This document shows, in pieces, positions 7,090 through 15,525 of a stretch of DNA of 64,000 bases. Source of the stretch: Defluviitalea saccharophila (lineage in GTDB: Bacteria; Bacillota; Clostridia; Lachnospirales; Defluviitaleaceae). The position numbers and the translations under genes are program-made. The stretch is taken from contig NZ_CP121687.1 in assembly GCF_038396635.1 (NCBI RefSeq), positions 2,718,592-2,782,591 on the forward strand. Reading direction: 5' to 3'. The stretch's first letter is position 1. Each line of letters opens with the position of its first letter. Below the pieces are notes generated by a model. The model was given only the letters and a program-made list of their open reading frames with translations, did no database searches and had not been told where the DNA came from.

Positions 7090-7512
7090 TTAAAAAATCG
7101 TCATAATGATAATGCCTAAAGTAATGAGCAGCAGCCCGAAGGATTTTTTTGCATTAAACCTTACTGCTTCCATTCCGAAAAAACCGAAATGGTCAATAAT
7201 AATGGAGGTCAGGGATTGACCAAGCAACCCTAAAGCAAGAGGTACGGAGACACCTAATGCGGTAAAACTAATATTGTTAAACAAAACAGTAAAGACCCCG
7301 ATTGCACCGGCACTATATAGATACAGAGGAAGCCCTTTAATGAACGGGATTTTGGCTTTGTTCAGGATTAATATTAGGATCATGGCAATAAGCCCTACGA
7401 TATGAATGATGACAATGGACAGATAATTTCCAACGGAATTCGATAATATGCCATTAACCATAATCATGATTGAAATCAAGGCTCCGATTAATAATGAAAT
7501 TATATTATTCAT
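7090..7512 (-). CDS. DMT-superfamily YdcZ (DUF606) membrane protein, first of pair
   Basis: 140 residues with five hydrophobic segments, homologous in pattern to the following gene (shared LGQSLTSIIIDHFG versus IGQLFIGIIIDYF). The two genes are 12 bases apart and translationally close, consistent with a heteromeric small-molecule transporter. ATG 7512 follows AAAGGAG. Transcribed divergently from the Crp/Fnr regulator gene, with a 16-bp palindrome between them that could control both. Confidence 0.8.
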   Translation of the reverse strand: MNNIISLLIGALISIMIMVNGILSNSVGNYLSIVIIHIVGLIAMILILILNKAKIPFIKGLPLYLYSAGAIGVFTVLFNNISFTALGVSVPLALGLLGQSLTSIIIDHFGFFGMEAVRFNAKKSFGLLLITLGIIIMTIF

Positions 7513-7571
7513 AGGTTTACTCCTTTTTTAAAATTCTACGTTCAATTTATCATAAAGGGCTTGTCTATGGT

Positions 7572-7587
7572 TATGACATATGTCATA
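7572..7587. promoter_or_regulatory. Crp/Fnr-type palindromic operator
   Basis: TATGACATATGTCATA is a perfect 16-bp palindrome with the TATGA-N6-TCATA geometry of Crp/Fnr sites (compare TGTGA-N6-TCACA). It lies between the divergent ydcZ pair and the Crp/Fnr-family gene, suggesting control of both by that regulator. Confidence 0.65.
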
Positions 7588-7630
7588 CTAAAAATAATAT
7601 TTTTTATATCTAATGAAATGTGAGGTAGAC

Positions 7631-8326
7631 ATGAAAGCGATTAACGATGTTTATAAAAGGAATCGGTATATTGAAAAATATAAAATCAACCAATTGTTTT
7701 CTGAGGACATGAGCCCTTTTATGGAGCTTTTCTTATTTAAGAGTGGGGAGTTCATTTGTAAAGAAAATGAAGAGATTTCTTATGTTTTTTTCTTTGTGGA
7801 AGGGAAAGCAAAAGTATATATCACCCTTAGTAATGGAAAATCTCTGCTGCTTTGCTTCTATCAGAATTTCACCATTTTAGGAGATGTAGAACTGGTGGAA
7901 AAGAAAAATGCCAGTACCAATGTACAGGCCATAGAAGATGTCTACTGCATCGGCATTTCCTTAGAACGAGCCAGGGGATATCTGCTGAATGATCCTAAAT
8001 TTTTAAGAACCATTTGCAATTCTCTTGGAGGAAAACTCGTTAGATGCTCGAATAACAGTTCTATTAACTTGCTTTATCCTCTTAAAAATCGCTTGGCCAG
8101 TTACATTTTGGTTGCTGGAAAGCCTATTGATCAAAAAGAGAATAGAGGTATTGAGTTCTATGGAAATCTAACGGAAATAGCAGAACTTTTGGGCACCAGT
8201 TACAGGCATTTATTAAGAACTTTAAATGAACTCACAGAGATGAGGGTTTTAAAAAAGAAAAATAGTAGTTATGAAGTCATAGATCTGGAGCAGCTTAGAA
8301 AATTAGCCGGGGATTTATATAGATAA
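7631..8326 (+). CDS. Crp/Fnr-family transcriptional regulator
   Basis: 231 residues. An N-terminal cyclic-nucleotide-binding-like beta-barrel (FKSGEFICKENEEISYVFFFVEGKAKVYI, read in part; FTILGDVELVE) precedes a C-terminal winged helix with recognition helix region TEIAELLGTSYRHLLRTLNELTE. No Fnr-type cysteine cluster is visible at the N-terminus. The start ATG 7631 has GAGG five bases upstream; ATG 7613 in the same frame is less likely. Layout resembles YeiL-like regulators next to transporter genes. It probably controls the divergent ydcZ pair and itself through the intergenic palindrome. The effector is unknown. Confidence 0.82.
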   Translation: MKAINDVYKRNRYIEKYKINQLFSEDMSPFMELFLFKSGEFICKENEEISYVFFFVEGKAKVYITLSNGKSLLLCFYQNFTILGDVELVEKKNASTNVQAIEDVYCIGISLERARGYLLNDPKFLRTICNSLGGKLVRCSNNSSINLLYPLKNRLASYILVAGKPIDQKENRGIEFYGNLTEIAELLGTSYRHLLRTLNELTEMRVLKKKNSSYEVIDLEQLRKLAGDLYR

Positions 8327-8392
8327 GCGGGCAGAGGAGCTTCAATTATTGAACATAACCGATTAAAAGAATAGAAAAAATAAATGCAAAGT

Positions 8393-8426
8393 AAAACTCC
8401 AAGTACAAAAGGGTACTTGGAGTTTT
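8393..8426. terminator. Bidirectional terminator hairpin
   Basis: A perfect 14-bp stem (AAAACTCCAAGTAC / GTACTTGGAGTTTT) with a 6-base loop lies between convergent genes. A- and T-tracts on the two sides let it serve both strands. Confidence 0.85.
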
Positions 8427-8429
8427 ATA

Positions 8430-10496
8430 TTATATCTTAAATTTCTTTACGCCTATTTCTAATCGATCGATGCTTTCTTTTGATTCTAAAACTTCTTTCA
8501 TAATTCCAGTAGATTTAGTGGATGCTTCAGAAACTCGGTCTGCAATATCCGTGGTTCCTGCCGCACCTTCATTGGCAGCTGTGGCTACAGCGTCGATGGT
8601 TGTTAAAATTTCTTGAATTGAAATAGAAAGTTTTTCACAAGTAGAATGAAATACAGATATAAGATTATCAATAAATTTAGCATCTTCGTTATATTTTTCT
8701 GATACATCTAACATCACTTGATAATCATTATATACATCTGTGGATACAAAGCTTAGTAAATCATTAGAACTGCTGGAAAGACGATCTACTGCAGAGGTTA
8801 CGCTTGTTGTTACGTCCTGTATTTTAAGTACTGTATTTTTGGATTGTTCAGCAAGCTTTCTTATTTCATCTGCAACAACAGAAAAACCTTTACCAGCTTC
8901 ACCAGCCCTTGCCGCTTCAATCGCAGCATTTAATGCAAGTAAATTGGTTTGTTCTGTGATTTGCATAATGGATTCGGTTAAAATATTGATTTGCTCAACG
9001 ACTCTTGAATTTTCAATTGCTTCTTCAAGCTTATTTTTTGTAACAATAAATATATCAGATGCTTTTCGTCTGGCATCGGATACATTTTCTCTTGTAGACG
9101 TTGCGCGTTGACTGATTTCTTTGGCAGAAATTGCACCTTTTTCTGTTTCTTCAACGATGGATTCTATCATTCTTTTGATTTCGTTGGAAATTGCCATCAT
9201 CTGTTGGGAGGACGCAGCGGTTTCTTCCATACTTGCCGCTAATTCTTCTGTGGTCGCAGATATTTCTTGCAGATCATGATTTAATATATCCACATTATCC
9301 ACAATATGAAGGGACTTGGTTTCAATAGCTTCGGACTCATTCTGAATACTTTTTACTAATTGTACTAAAGAATTTTTCATATTACTAATACCATTGGTAA
9401 TGGTTCCTATTTCATCTTTTCTTACCAGGTATTTTGAGTCAAGATCTTGAGAAAAATCCCCACTGGAAATGATTTTTAAATGTTCAGAAGCTCGAATAAT
9501 GGGTTTGGTGATTTTCTTGGTGCTAAAATGGATTAACACTACAGTTAAAGCGAGCATTAATATAGAAACAACAAGAACCGTATAAGAGATATTTCTGGCA
9601 CCCGCTGTTAATTCTTTTTCTGGTACAAATGATGCCAAAATCCAGTCCGTACCATCTACTTTACGAGGATTTACAAAATATTCTTCACCATTAATAGTAG
9701 TAAAAAATGGAGCTAAATTTTCTGATAGAATATTTTCCAATCCAGCGATATTTACTTCTTCAATCATTTTGAAGTTATTCTCCGGATTGTTTCCATCTGC
9801 CACAATCATTCCAGTATTGTGTACCATCATAAAAAAGGCATTTTTTTCTGTTCTAATTTGGCTGAGCATATCACTAATGACTGATTGCTCAACATCAATT
9901 CCGATTGTACCCATTAGCTTTCCATTTTTATTAGTAAATGTGCGTAAATTACTTATAACCATTGCACCACTTGTAGCCTGATATGGAGCTGTTCTCATAA
10001 TGGCTCCGTTTCCGCTTAAACCTATTTGATACCATCCTCTAGTTGTCGGATCATATTCTGCCGGTATGCTTGTTTCAGGCCAATTCAGATAACCACCATC
10101 TTCCGTAGCCAAATACACATATAATGTACCGGGATGGGCCTGGGCATATTGATCAAATACAAAATAAAGCTCTTGTTCAAGGCCGCCATTTTTAGATGGG
10201 GTCATATTTGTTTCAGTACTTGTATTCTTATAAGAAGTAATGGTGCCATCATTAACTTGGAGTGTTAATGGATGAGTTGCCAGCATATTGATGTTTTTAT
10301 CTATTTGATCATAAAAAATCTTAATAGAATGTTCTGCCAGTTTCATCTGTTCATTAGAACTATCTAAGTAATCTTTCCTGGTTTGGGTATTTACTTGATA
10401 ACTAATGACAGCACCTACTGATGCCAGTGCTAATAAAATAATTACAATCGCAATGGCTAATATTTGTGTTTGTATACTTTTAAAGCGATTTATCAT
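8430..10496 (-). CDS. Methyl-accepting chemotaxis protein (dCache-HAMP-MCP)
   Basis: 688 residues. A membrane segment at about 12-32, a large extracytoplasmic double-Cache sensor ([18 protein letters not shown]), a second membrane segment near 300-320, HAMP, and a cytoplasmic signalling domain with the conserved hairpin tip [19 protein letters not shown]. Ligand unknown; dCache domains often bind amino acids or small carboxylates. Start ATG 10496 follows GGGAGG. It lies 39 bases after the secreted GDSL hydrolase and reads from the same c-di-GMP riboswitch leader, tying a chemoreceptor to the second messenger. A strong bidirectional terminator follows. Confidence 0.92.
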   Translation of the reverse strand: MINRFKSIQTQILAIAIVIILLALASVGAVISYQVNTQTRKDYLDSSNEQMKLAEHSIKIFYDQIDKNINMLATHPLTLQVNDGTITSYKNTSTETNMTPSKNGGLEQELYFVFDQYAQAHPGTLYVYLATEDGGYLNWPETSIPAEYDPTTRGWYQIGLSGNGAIMRTAPYQATSGAMVISNLRTFTNKNGKLMGTIGIDVEQSVISDMLSQIRTEKNAFFMMVHNTGMIVADGNNPENNFKMIEEVNIAGLENILSENLAPFFTTINGEEYFVNPRKVDGTDWILASFVPEKELTAGARNISYTVLVVSILMLALTVVLIHFSTKKITKPIIRASEHLKIISSGDFSQDLDSKYLVRKDEIGTITNGISNMKNSLVQLVKSIQNESEAIETKSLHIVDNVDILNHDLQEISATTEELAASMEETAASSQQMMAISNEIKRMIESIVEETEKGAISAKEISQRATSTRENVSDARRKASDIFIVTKNKLEEAIENSRVVEQINILTESIMQITEQTNLLALNAAIEAARAGEAGKGFSVVADEIRKLAEQSKNTVLKIQDVTTSVTSAVDRLSSSSNDLLSFVSTDVYNDYQVMLDVSEKYNEDAKFIDNLISVFHSTCEKLSISIQEILTTIDAVATAANEGAAGTTDIADRVSEASTKSTGIMKEVLESKESIDRLEIGVKKFKI

Positions 10497-10535
10497 TTGT
10501 ATAGCCTCCCTATAGTATAGAAGTTTCAGGCTCGA

Positions 10536-11501
10536 TTATTTTTTGAAATTGAATGTTTTTACAGCATTATACATTTCTTCCCCGAAGATATTATGAGCAA
10601 CACGGCTAAAATGCCATTCATCCCAGAAAAAGTATTGATCTGGATTTTCACGAGCTGGTTTAACTTCCGGATAAGTGCTTTGACATTCCTGGCTGAGTTC
10701 AACCAATCCATATTTTTCAGGATTTTTCACGATTTTATTACTTACCTTGGTATGATCAAAAAGTAAAATTGATACATCCAAATCTTTTTCTTGTTTTTTC
10801 AAAGTTTTAGGAAGTTCCTTGTTAAAATGCTCTGTAAAGGCTTTAGCTTCCGCAGTTCTTCCGGTAGTAATCTCATAAGGTACTAATGATAGATCACTGC
10901 TATTGACTACAAAGAACTTTTTAGCACCTAGATCGGCTAAGTTCTTAACAGCAGTATTTATGTTGACAACAGCTTGATCTGCCACGCCTTTAATAGTTCC
11001 TTCCAGTTCATAATCCATAAATAAATAGTAGTCGTTTGCAGAAGCGAAAATAAAATACAAAGCATTAGGATCAGCTTTTTGTCCATTTAAACTTTTTTCA
11101 AAGGCTTGGATTTGTCCAAGTAAACCTGTAGGTCCTAAATGATCCATCCATGCTGAGTAGTTTCCTTCTCCACTGGTTGCGCCGCCGGTAGCATAATTGA
11201 ATAAATGTACTCCGAGTTTTTCTGCTAATATTTCAACAGATGTAGGGCCATTGGAATATCTACTTTCCCAATATAATTCATCTGAAGGCTTTATGTATGC
11301 ACCTTCAGGAGTATTTGCATCATTTACAATTGCGGTAGTGATTCTTTTTGCCTCCCCACTATCTGAATGACTATCTCCAAAAGCAATCACTTGGCTAATA
11401 AAATTTTTGGATGGTTTGTTATTTGCTGCAAATACGAATTGACTGGTAGCTAAGATACAAATTAAAACGACTGAAATGATGTTTTTTAAATGTTTTTTCA
11501 T
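10536..11501 (-). CDS. Secreted GDSL/SGNH-family lipase/esterase
   Basis: 321 residues. An N-terminal signal peptide (hydrophobic stretch to about residue 25, VFAANN cleavage region) precedes an SGNH hydrolase domain. Block I is AFGDSHSDSG with nucleophile Ser44; a block II-like Gly lies in NYATGGAT, the Asn block in FASANDYY, and the terminal Asp/His pair in WDEWHFS. The enzyme should act outside the membrane on lipid, ester or acyl-polysaccharide substrates. The start at 11501 (MKKHLKN) has GAGGAG nine bases upstream; ATG 11510 is directly adjacent to that site and less likely. First gene of the c-di-GMP-controlled operon. Confidence 0.85.
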   Translation of the reverse strand: MKKHLKNIISVVLICILATSQFVFAANNKPSKNFISQVIAFGDSHSDSGEAKRITTAIVNDANTPEGAYIKPSDELYWESRYSNGPTSVEILAEKLGVHLFNYATGGATSGEGNYSAWMDHLGPTGLLGQIQAFEKSLNGQKADPNALYFIFASANDYYLFMDYELEGTIKGVADQAVVNINTAVKNLADLGAKKFFVVNSSDLSLVPYEITTGRTAEAKAFTEHFNKELPKTLKKQEKDLDVSILLFDHTKVSNKIVKNPEKYGLVELSQECQSTYPEVKPARENPDQYFFWDEWHFSRVAHNIFGEEMYNAVKTFNFKK

Positions 11502-11620
11502 AATATCCATCTCCTCATTAGTAATTAATATTGAGTTCCTTAAAAAATAGTGATTCTGATTGAAATTTTTAGAATATAATTTTTTTGAGCCCTCCTTTGT
11601 GTCACTATGTTGTATTAATA

Positions 11621-11663
11621 AAAAAAGTACGGCCCCAATAAACTATCGGCGCCGTACTTTTTT
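11621..11663 (-). terminator. Intrinsic terminator of the c-di-GMP leader
   Basis: A 13-bp stem (AAAAAAGTACGGC / GCCGTACTTTTTT) with a U-run in the minus direction. It sits between the aptamer and the GDSL gene and is the natural expression platform for riboswitch control. Confidence 0.8.
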
Positions 11664-11711
11664 ATTTCTACATAAAACGCATTAAACCAATTTATGAATT
11701 GATTTAAGTGA

Positions 11712-11770
11712 GTCAAAGATTTCACAAGTAACTATGAATAGGATTCATAGTTACTTGTGAAATCTTTGAC
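11712..11770 (-). repeat. Perfect 28-bp inverted repeat in the leader
   Basis: The arms 11712-11739 and 11743-11770 are exactly complementary over 28 bp with a 3-base loop. The hairpin lies directly 3' of the aptamer on the minus strand and before the terminator. No U-run follows, so it is not a simple terminator. It could be an RNase III-type processing site, an insulating hairpin or part of the switch. Confidence 0.85.
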
Positions 11771-11781
11771 CCATACATGTT

Positions 11782-11863
11782 CGGCAACCTGGCGATCATA
11801 GGATTTAAATCCGTTAGACCCATAGCTTTGTGTCCTTATCTTTCGATAAGTTTACCTTTATCG
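11782..11863 (-). ncRNA. Cyclic-di-GMP-I (GEMM) riboswitch aptamer
   Basis: Reading the minus strand from 11863, the conserved GEMM-I elements occur in order: AAAGGTAAAC, the CGAAAG tetraloop region, GGACACAAAGC, GGGTCTAA and finally ATCGCCAGGTTGCCG. This matches the c-di-GMP-I consensus with its GNAAAG-type loop and receptor (CACAAAGC where CGCAAAGC is commonest). The aptamer is followed by a perfect hairpin and a terminator, then the GDSL hydrolase and chemoreceptor genes. c-di-GMP should switch termination of this operon; whether it turns expression on or off is not determined. Confidence 0.9.
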
Positions 11864-12093
11864 TTTATTATTTTATATGAATATAAAATTTACCATAAGT
11901 ATAAATAATTTTTCGCCATTTTTCCATACTTTATTTGAAAAAAATATAAAAAATTACTCTTTTCTGAGTTTAGCGGAAGTATTATGGATAATATATAGGT
12001 ATTTTTCTCCATGAATTTTCCTTTTTTTAGCTGGTAATTGTAGCTAATTATTTAACAATTACAAAATTTGATGTTGTTTTGTGTATTTAATTC

Positions 12094-12122
12094 TTGACAA
12101 GATGAGCGTTATAAGATAGAAT
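12094..12122 (+). promoter_or_regulatory. Sigma-A-type promoter of the T-box leader
   Basis: TTGACA at 12094-12099, a 17-base spacer and TAGAAT at 12117-12122 place transcription start about 20 bases before the T-box stem I. Confidence 0.85.
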
Positions 12123-12142
12123 TATTGAAAATTAAATTTATT

Positions 12143-12405
12143 AAATGCAATGATCAAGAAGTAGTAGCAGTAATGGCAGTCCTTCAGAGAGCTTTCGGTT
12201 GGTGCGAGAAAGCAGGATATAGGTACTGTGAATTCGTCTTGGGAGCTATACACTCAACGGCGTATGCCAAGTAGGCTGTATCGGAATCCATCCGTTAAAG
12301 TGGAAAGCAATGTTAGTTGCTTACTGAGGTTGTGAAAACAACGAAGCAAGGTGGTACCGCGAATAACTAATTCGCCCCTGTAATACAGGAGGCGATTTTT
12401 TATTT
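12143..12405 (+). ncRNA. T-box leader (tRNA-sensing riboswitch) with terminator
   Basis: Stem I carries AGTAG-type and AGAGAGC...GGTTGGTG apical signatures (12186-12204). The antiterminator bears the T-box AAGGTGGTACCGCG at 12348-12361, whose bulge pairs with the tRNA acceptor end. A GC stem with U-run (12372-12401) is the terminator. The specifier on the 3' side of stem I lies in GAATTCGTCTTGGGAGC (12230-12246). TTC (Phe, 12233-12235, followed by a purine) and GTC (Val, 12236-12238) are the candidates. Uncharged cognate tRNA should permit readthrough into the downstream amino-acid-type ABC transporter. Confidence 0.93.
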
Positions 12406-12552
12406 TATAAAAAACTTGAGTTTCATTTTTATGGCAAATGGTGGTGATTTGGTATTTCCTTGCATACTTTTATATAAATCATATTTGCGTGAACAATTTA
12501 ACCTATAAAGGTTAATTGATAAATAAAAAAATTAATAGGAGGAATGTGAAAT

Positions 12553-13566
12553 ATGAAAAAGTTTATTAAGACTTTAAGCCTTTTTCTTTCTACAGCAGTG
12601 CTAATGCTTGCAGTAGGTTGTTCAAACGGAGGTGGAAATACTACAGCTCCAGCCGACTCATCCGGTGAAGACAGTTCTAAGAATGTTACCGTGGGTATTA
12701 TTCAATACATGGATCATGTTGCATTGGATGCTGCACGAGAAGGATTTGTAGAGGCATTAAAGGACAACGGCTATGTTGATGGAGAAAACCTTACGATTGA
12801 TTTCCAAAATGCTCAGGGGGATCAAAGTAATCTTTCTACAATCAGCGATCGTTTTGTAAGCAATAACGTAGATTTAGTATTGGCTATTGCAACCCCTGCC
12901 GCTCAGTCTATTGCCGGCAAAACAACAGAAATACCTGTTTTGGCAACTGCAGTTACAGATTTTGAAGCAGCTAAATTGGTAGATTCTAATGAAGCTCCTG
13001 GAGGAAATGTCAGCGGAACTACCGATATGAATCCTATTAAAGAACAAATAGATCTTTTGGTTAAACTAGCACCAGAAGCTAAAACCGTGGGAGTGCTTTA
13101 TACTTCCAGTGAAGACAATTCCATAGTACAGGCAAGAATTGCACAGGAAGCGATTGAAAGTTTAGGTCTTAACTATGTGGAAGTAACCGTTACCAATTCC
13201 AATGATGTTCAACAAGCTACACAATCTATTGTAGAAAAATGCGATGCGATTTATATTCCAACGGATAATACATTTGCATCCGCTATGCCAGTTGTTCATG
13301 GCGTAACTTCCCAATCTAAAACTCCTGTAATTTGTGGAGAATCCGGTATGGTTAATAACGGCGGTCTTGCTACATTAGGAATTAACTATAAAGATTTAGG
13401 ATATCAAACTGGTTTAATGGCTGTAAAAATCTTAAAAGGAGAAGCTACTCCAGCCACAATGCCTATAGAATCAGCTGAGAAATTTGATTTTGCTATTAAT
13501 GGTACTGTAGCGGAAGAAATTGGCATAGAAATTCCTGCTGATCTTCAAGAATATGTTATAAAATAA
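12553..13566 (+). CDS. ABC transporter substrate-binding lipoprotein, TrpX-like
   Basis: 337 residues. A lipoprotein signal peptide with lipobox LAVGCSN (acylated Cys23) and a low-complexity linker precede a periplasmic-binding fold of the ABC-type TrpX/DUF534 family (VGIIQYMDHVALDAAREGF, LVLAIATPAAQ, VSGTTDMNPI). It captures substrate at the outer membrane face for the permease and ATPase encoded next. Family members are linked to tryptophan or related amino acids, and the preceding T-box makes amino-acid uptake very likely. The exact substrate depends on the T-box specifier, which does not read clearly as Trp here. AGGAGG precedes the ATG. Confidence 0.88.
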   Translation: MKKFIKTLSLFLSTAVLMLAVGCSNGGGNTTAPADSSGEDSSKNVTVGIIQYMDHVALDAAREGFVEALKDNGYVDGENLTIDFQNAQGDQSNLSTISDRFVSNNVDLVLAIATPAAQSIAGKTTEIPVLATAVTDFEAAKLVDSNEAPGGNVSGTTDMNPIKEQIDLLVKLAPEAKTVGVLYTSSEDNSIVQARIAQEAIESLGLNYVEVTVTNSNDVQQATQSIVEKCDAIYIPTDNTFASAMPVVHGVTSQSKTPVICGESGMVNNGGLATLGINYKDLGYQTGLMAVKILKGEATPATMPIESAEKFDFAINGTVAEEIGIEIPADLQEYVIK

Positions 13567-13635
13567 TGAACAGAAAATCAGTATGGCAGAAATGTTGACG
13601 GTTCATATGACAACTTCAGAAATGGGGGATAAAAA

Positions 13636-14529
13636 GTGTTACAGATTATTTTAGGTGCTGTTTCCCTGGGACTTTTATGGGCGATAATGACCATAGGAGT
13701 ATATATCACTTATCGAATATTGGATATTGCGGATTTGACTGTAGAAGGTACTCTTGCCATGGGTGCAGCCATTGCAGCCCAGGCAATTACCAGTGGAATT
13801 AATCCATATGCTGCAACAGTCTTGGCTTTGGTGGGAGGATTACTCGCAGGATTAGTTACAGGCGTTTTGCATACACAGCTAAAAATACCTGCGCTCTTAT
13901 CGGGAATATTAACTATGATTGCTTTGTATTCCATTAATCTGCGTATCATGGGCAAAGCCAATGTTTCCCTTTTGCGTATGGAAACGGTGTATACCTGGCT
14001 TCAAAATCTTGGTTTAAATGATACCAATGCAGTTATTGCTTTAGGATTAGTTTTTGTGTTGGTTATCGTATGTTTCTTATATTGGTTCTTTGGAACAGAA
14101 ATTGGTTGTGCTATTCGCGCTACTGGTAACAATCCAAAGATGGTAAGAGCTCAAGGTATCAATACAGATACAATGAAAATCATTGGTTTGGTGATCAGTA
14201 ATGGTCTAGTGGCAATTAGCGGTGCCTTAATTGCTCAAAGCCAAAGCTTTGCAGACGTGCAGATGGGTACTGGATCTATAGTTATTGGTTTAGCATCTGT
14301 TATTATCGGTGAAGTGCTTTTTGGTAAAAAGAACTTCTTTAGCAGATTGATTTCTTTAGTACTGGGAGCGATCACTTACAGAATTATTATTGCATTGGTA
14401 CTTAAGATGGGTATGCCTGCAAATGACTTAAAACTGTTTACGGCAATCACTGTGGCAATTGCACTGTCACTGCCGGTATTTAGAAGTTATCTTAACCCCG
14501 TTAAAATATCTTTAAAGGAGGGGAAATAA
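13636..14529 (+). CDS. ABC transporter permease, TrpY-like
   Basis: 297 residues, mostly hydrophobic with eight or so membrane segments, of the branched-chain/ribose-type permease superfamily as used by TrpXYZ systems (TYRILDIADLTVEGTLAMGA, GIRATGNN-like segment AIRATGNNPKM, which contacts the ATPase). Start is GTG 13636 behind GGGGGAT. It is the second gene of the operon and abuts the ATPase gene with no gap. It should form the membrane channel as a dimer. Confidence 0.88.
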   Translation: MLQIILGAVSLGLLWAIMTIGVYITYRILDIADLTVEGTLAMGAAIAAQAITSGINPYAATVLALVGGLLAGLVTGVLHTQLKIPALLSGILTMIALYSINLRIMGKANVSLLRMETVYTWLQNLGLNDTNAVIALGLVFVLVIVCFLYWFFGTEIGCAIRATGNNPKMVRAQGINTDTMKIIGLVISNGLVAISGALIAQSQSFADVQMGTGSIVIGLASVIIGEVLFGKKNFFSRLISLVLGAITYRIIIALVLKMGMPANDLKLFTAITVAIALSLPVFRSYLNPVKISLKEGK

Positions 14530-15324
14530 ATGCTATCGGTAAACGATGTATACAAGGTATTTAATCCCGGAACAGTGAATGAAAAAGTAGCTTTACGCAA
14601 TGTCACCGTAACCCTTGAAGAAGGAGATTTCGTGACTTTAATCGGTGGTAACGGTGCAGGTAAATCTACGCTCTTAAACAGTATTGCAGGGGTATTTCCC
14701 ATCGATAAAGGTTCTATTGTCATTGACGGTGTAGATGTAACAAAATTATCCGAACACAAAAGGGCAGCCATGTTAGGACGGGTATTCCAGGATCCTATGA
14801 TGGGGACTGCTGGAAATATGTGGATAGAAGAAAATTTGGCTCTTGCTTTTCGCAGAGGAAAGACCCGTTCTCTCAAATGGGGCATTACCAATAAAGAAAG
14901 AATGTTGTATAAAGAACTCCTCGAACCTCTAGGTCTAGGCCTTGAAAACAGATTAACTACAAAGGTGCGTCTGCTTTCAGGGGGACAGCGACAGGCACTG
15001 ACACTTTTAATGGCGACATTAAAAAAGCCAAAGGTATTGCTTTTGGATGAACATACTGCGGCTCTTGACCCAAAAACTGCTCAGAAAGTTCTGGAGCTTA
15101 GTGATAAGTTTATTGAAGAAGGCAATTTAACCGCGTTGATGGTTACTCACAATATGCGAGATGCCATCAAGCATGGTAACCGTCTCATTATGATGCATGA
15201 CGGTCATATCATTTTAGATATTAAAGGAGAAGAAAAGAAAAAGTTAACCGTAGAAAATCTTTTAGAGCGTTTTGGAAAAGTCAGCGGTGAAGAATTCGCC
15301 AATGACCGTGCGCTGTTAGCTTAA
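14530..15324 (+). CDS. ABC transporter ATP-binding protein, TrpZ-like
   Basis: 264 residues with all ABC ATPase motifs: Walker A GGNGAGKSTL, the Q-loop in GRVFQDPMMG, signature LLSGGQRQAL, Walker B VLLLDEHTAALD and the switch His in MVTHNM. It powers the TrpX/TrpY-like importer. ATG 14530 immediately follows the permease stop codon, with AAGGAGGGG overlapping the permease end, so translation is probably coupled. A terminator follows. Confidence 0.92.
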   Translation: MLSVNDVYKVFNPGTVNEKVALRNVTVTLEEGDFVTLIGGNGAGKSTLLNSIAGVFPIDKGSIVIDGVDVTKLSEHKRAAMLGRVFQDPMMGTAGNMWIEENLALAFRRGKTRSLKWGITNKERMLYKELLEPLGLGLENRLTTKVRLLSGGQRQALTLLMATLKKPKVLLLDEHTAALDPKTAQKVLELSDKFIEEGNLTALMVTHNMRDAIKHGNRLIMMHDGHIILDIKGEEKKKLTVENLLERFGKVSGEEFANDRALLA

Positions 15325-15365
15325 CTTGATTTTGAATTATTTTATATCACGCCACTCCCATTTTT

Positions 15366-15402
15366 AAAAGACAGATTCCTTTTTTGGAACTGTCTTTTTT
15401 TA
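15366..15402 (+). terminator. Terminator of the TrpXYZ-like operon
   Basis: AAAAGACAGATTCC and GGAACTGTCTTTTTT form a stem with a T-rich loop followed by a long T-run. Confidence 0.85.
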
Positions 15403-15525
15403 TTTTTATATTTTTATTTACAAGTCTTCAATGAAAATAAGAATTTTAAAAATCTTATAGAGAATTCTTTTAAAGAATAGTATTATTAAAAAGGATGCTA
15501 AATGAAAAAGGAGAGGATAAGGATT

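Noticed and set aside
12240-12242. TGG within TTGGGAGC as a tryptophan specifier in the T-box
   Set aside because: It sits only one base before the GAGC segment that starts the lower stem I helix, too close for the specifier loop. TTC or GTC a few bases upstream fit better, though I could not run a structural alignment.
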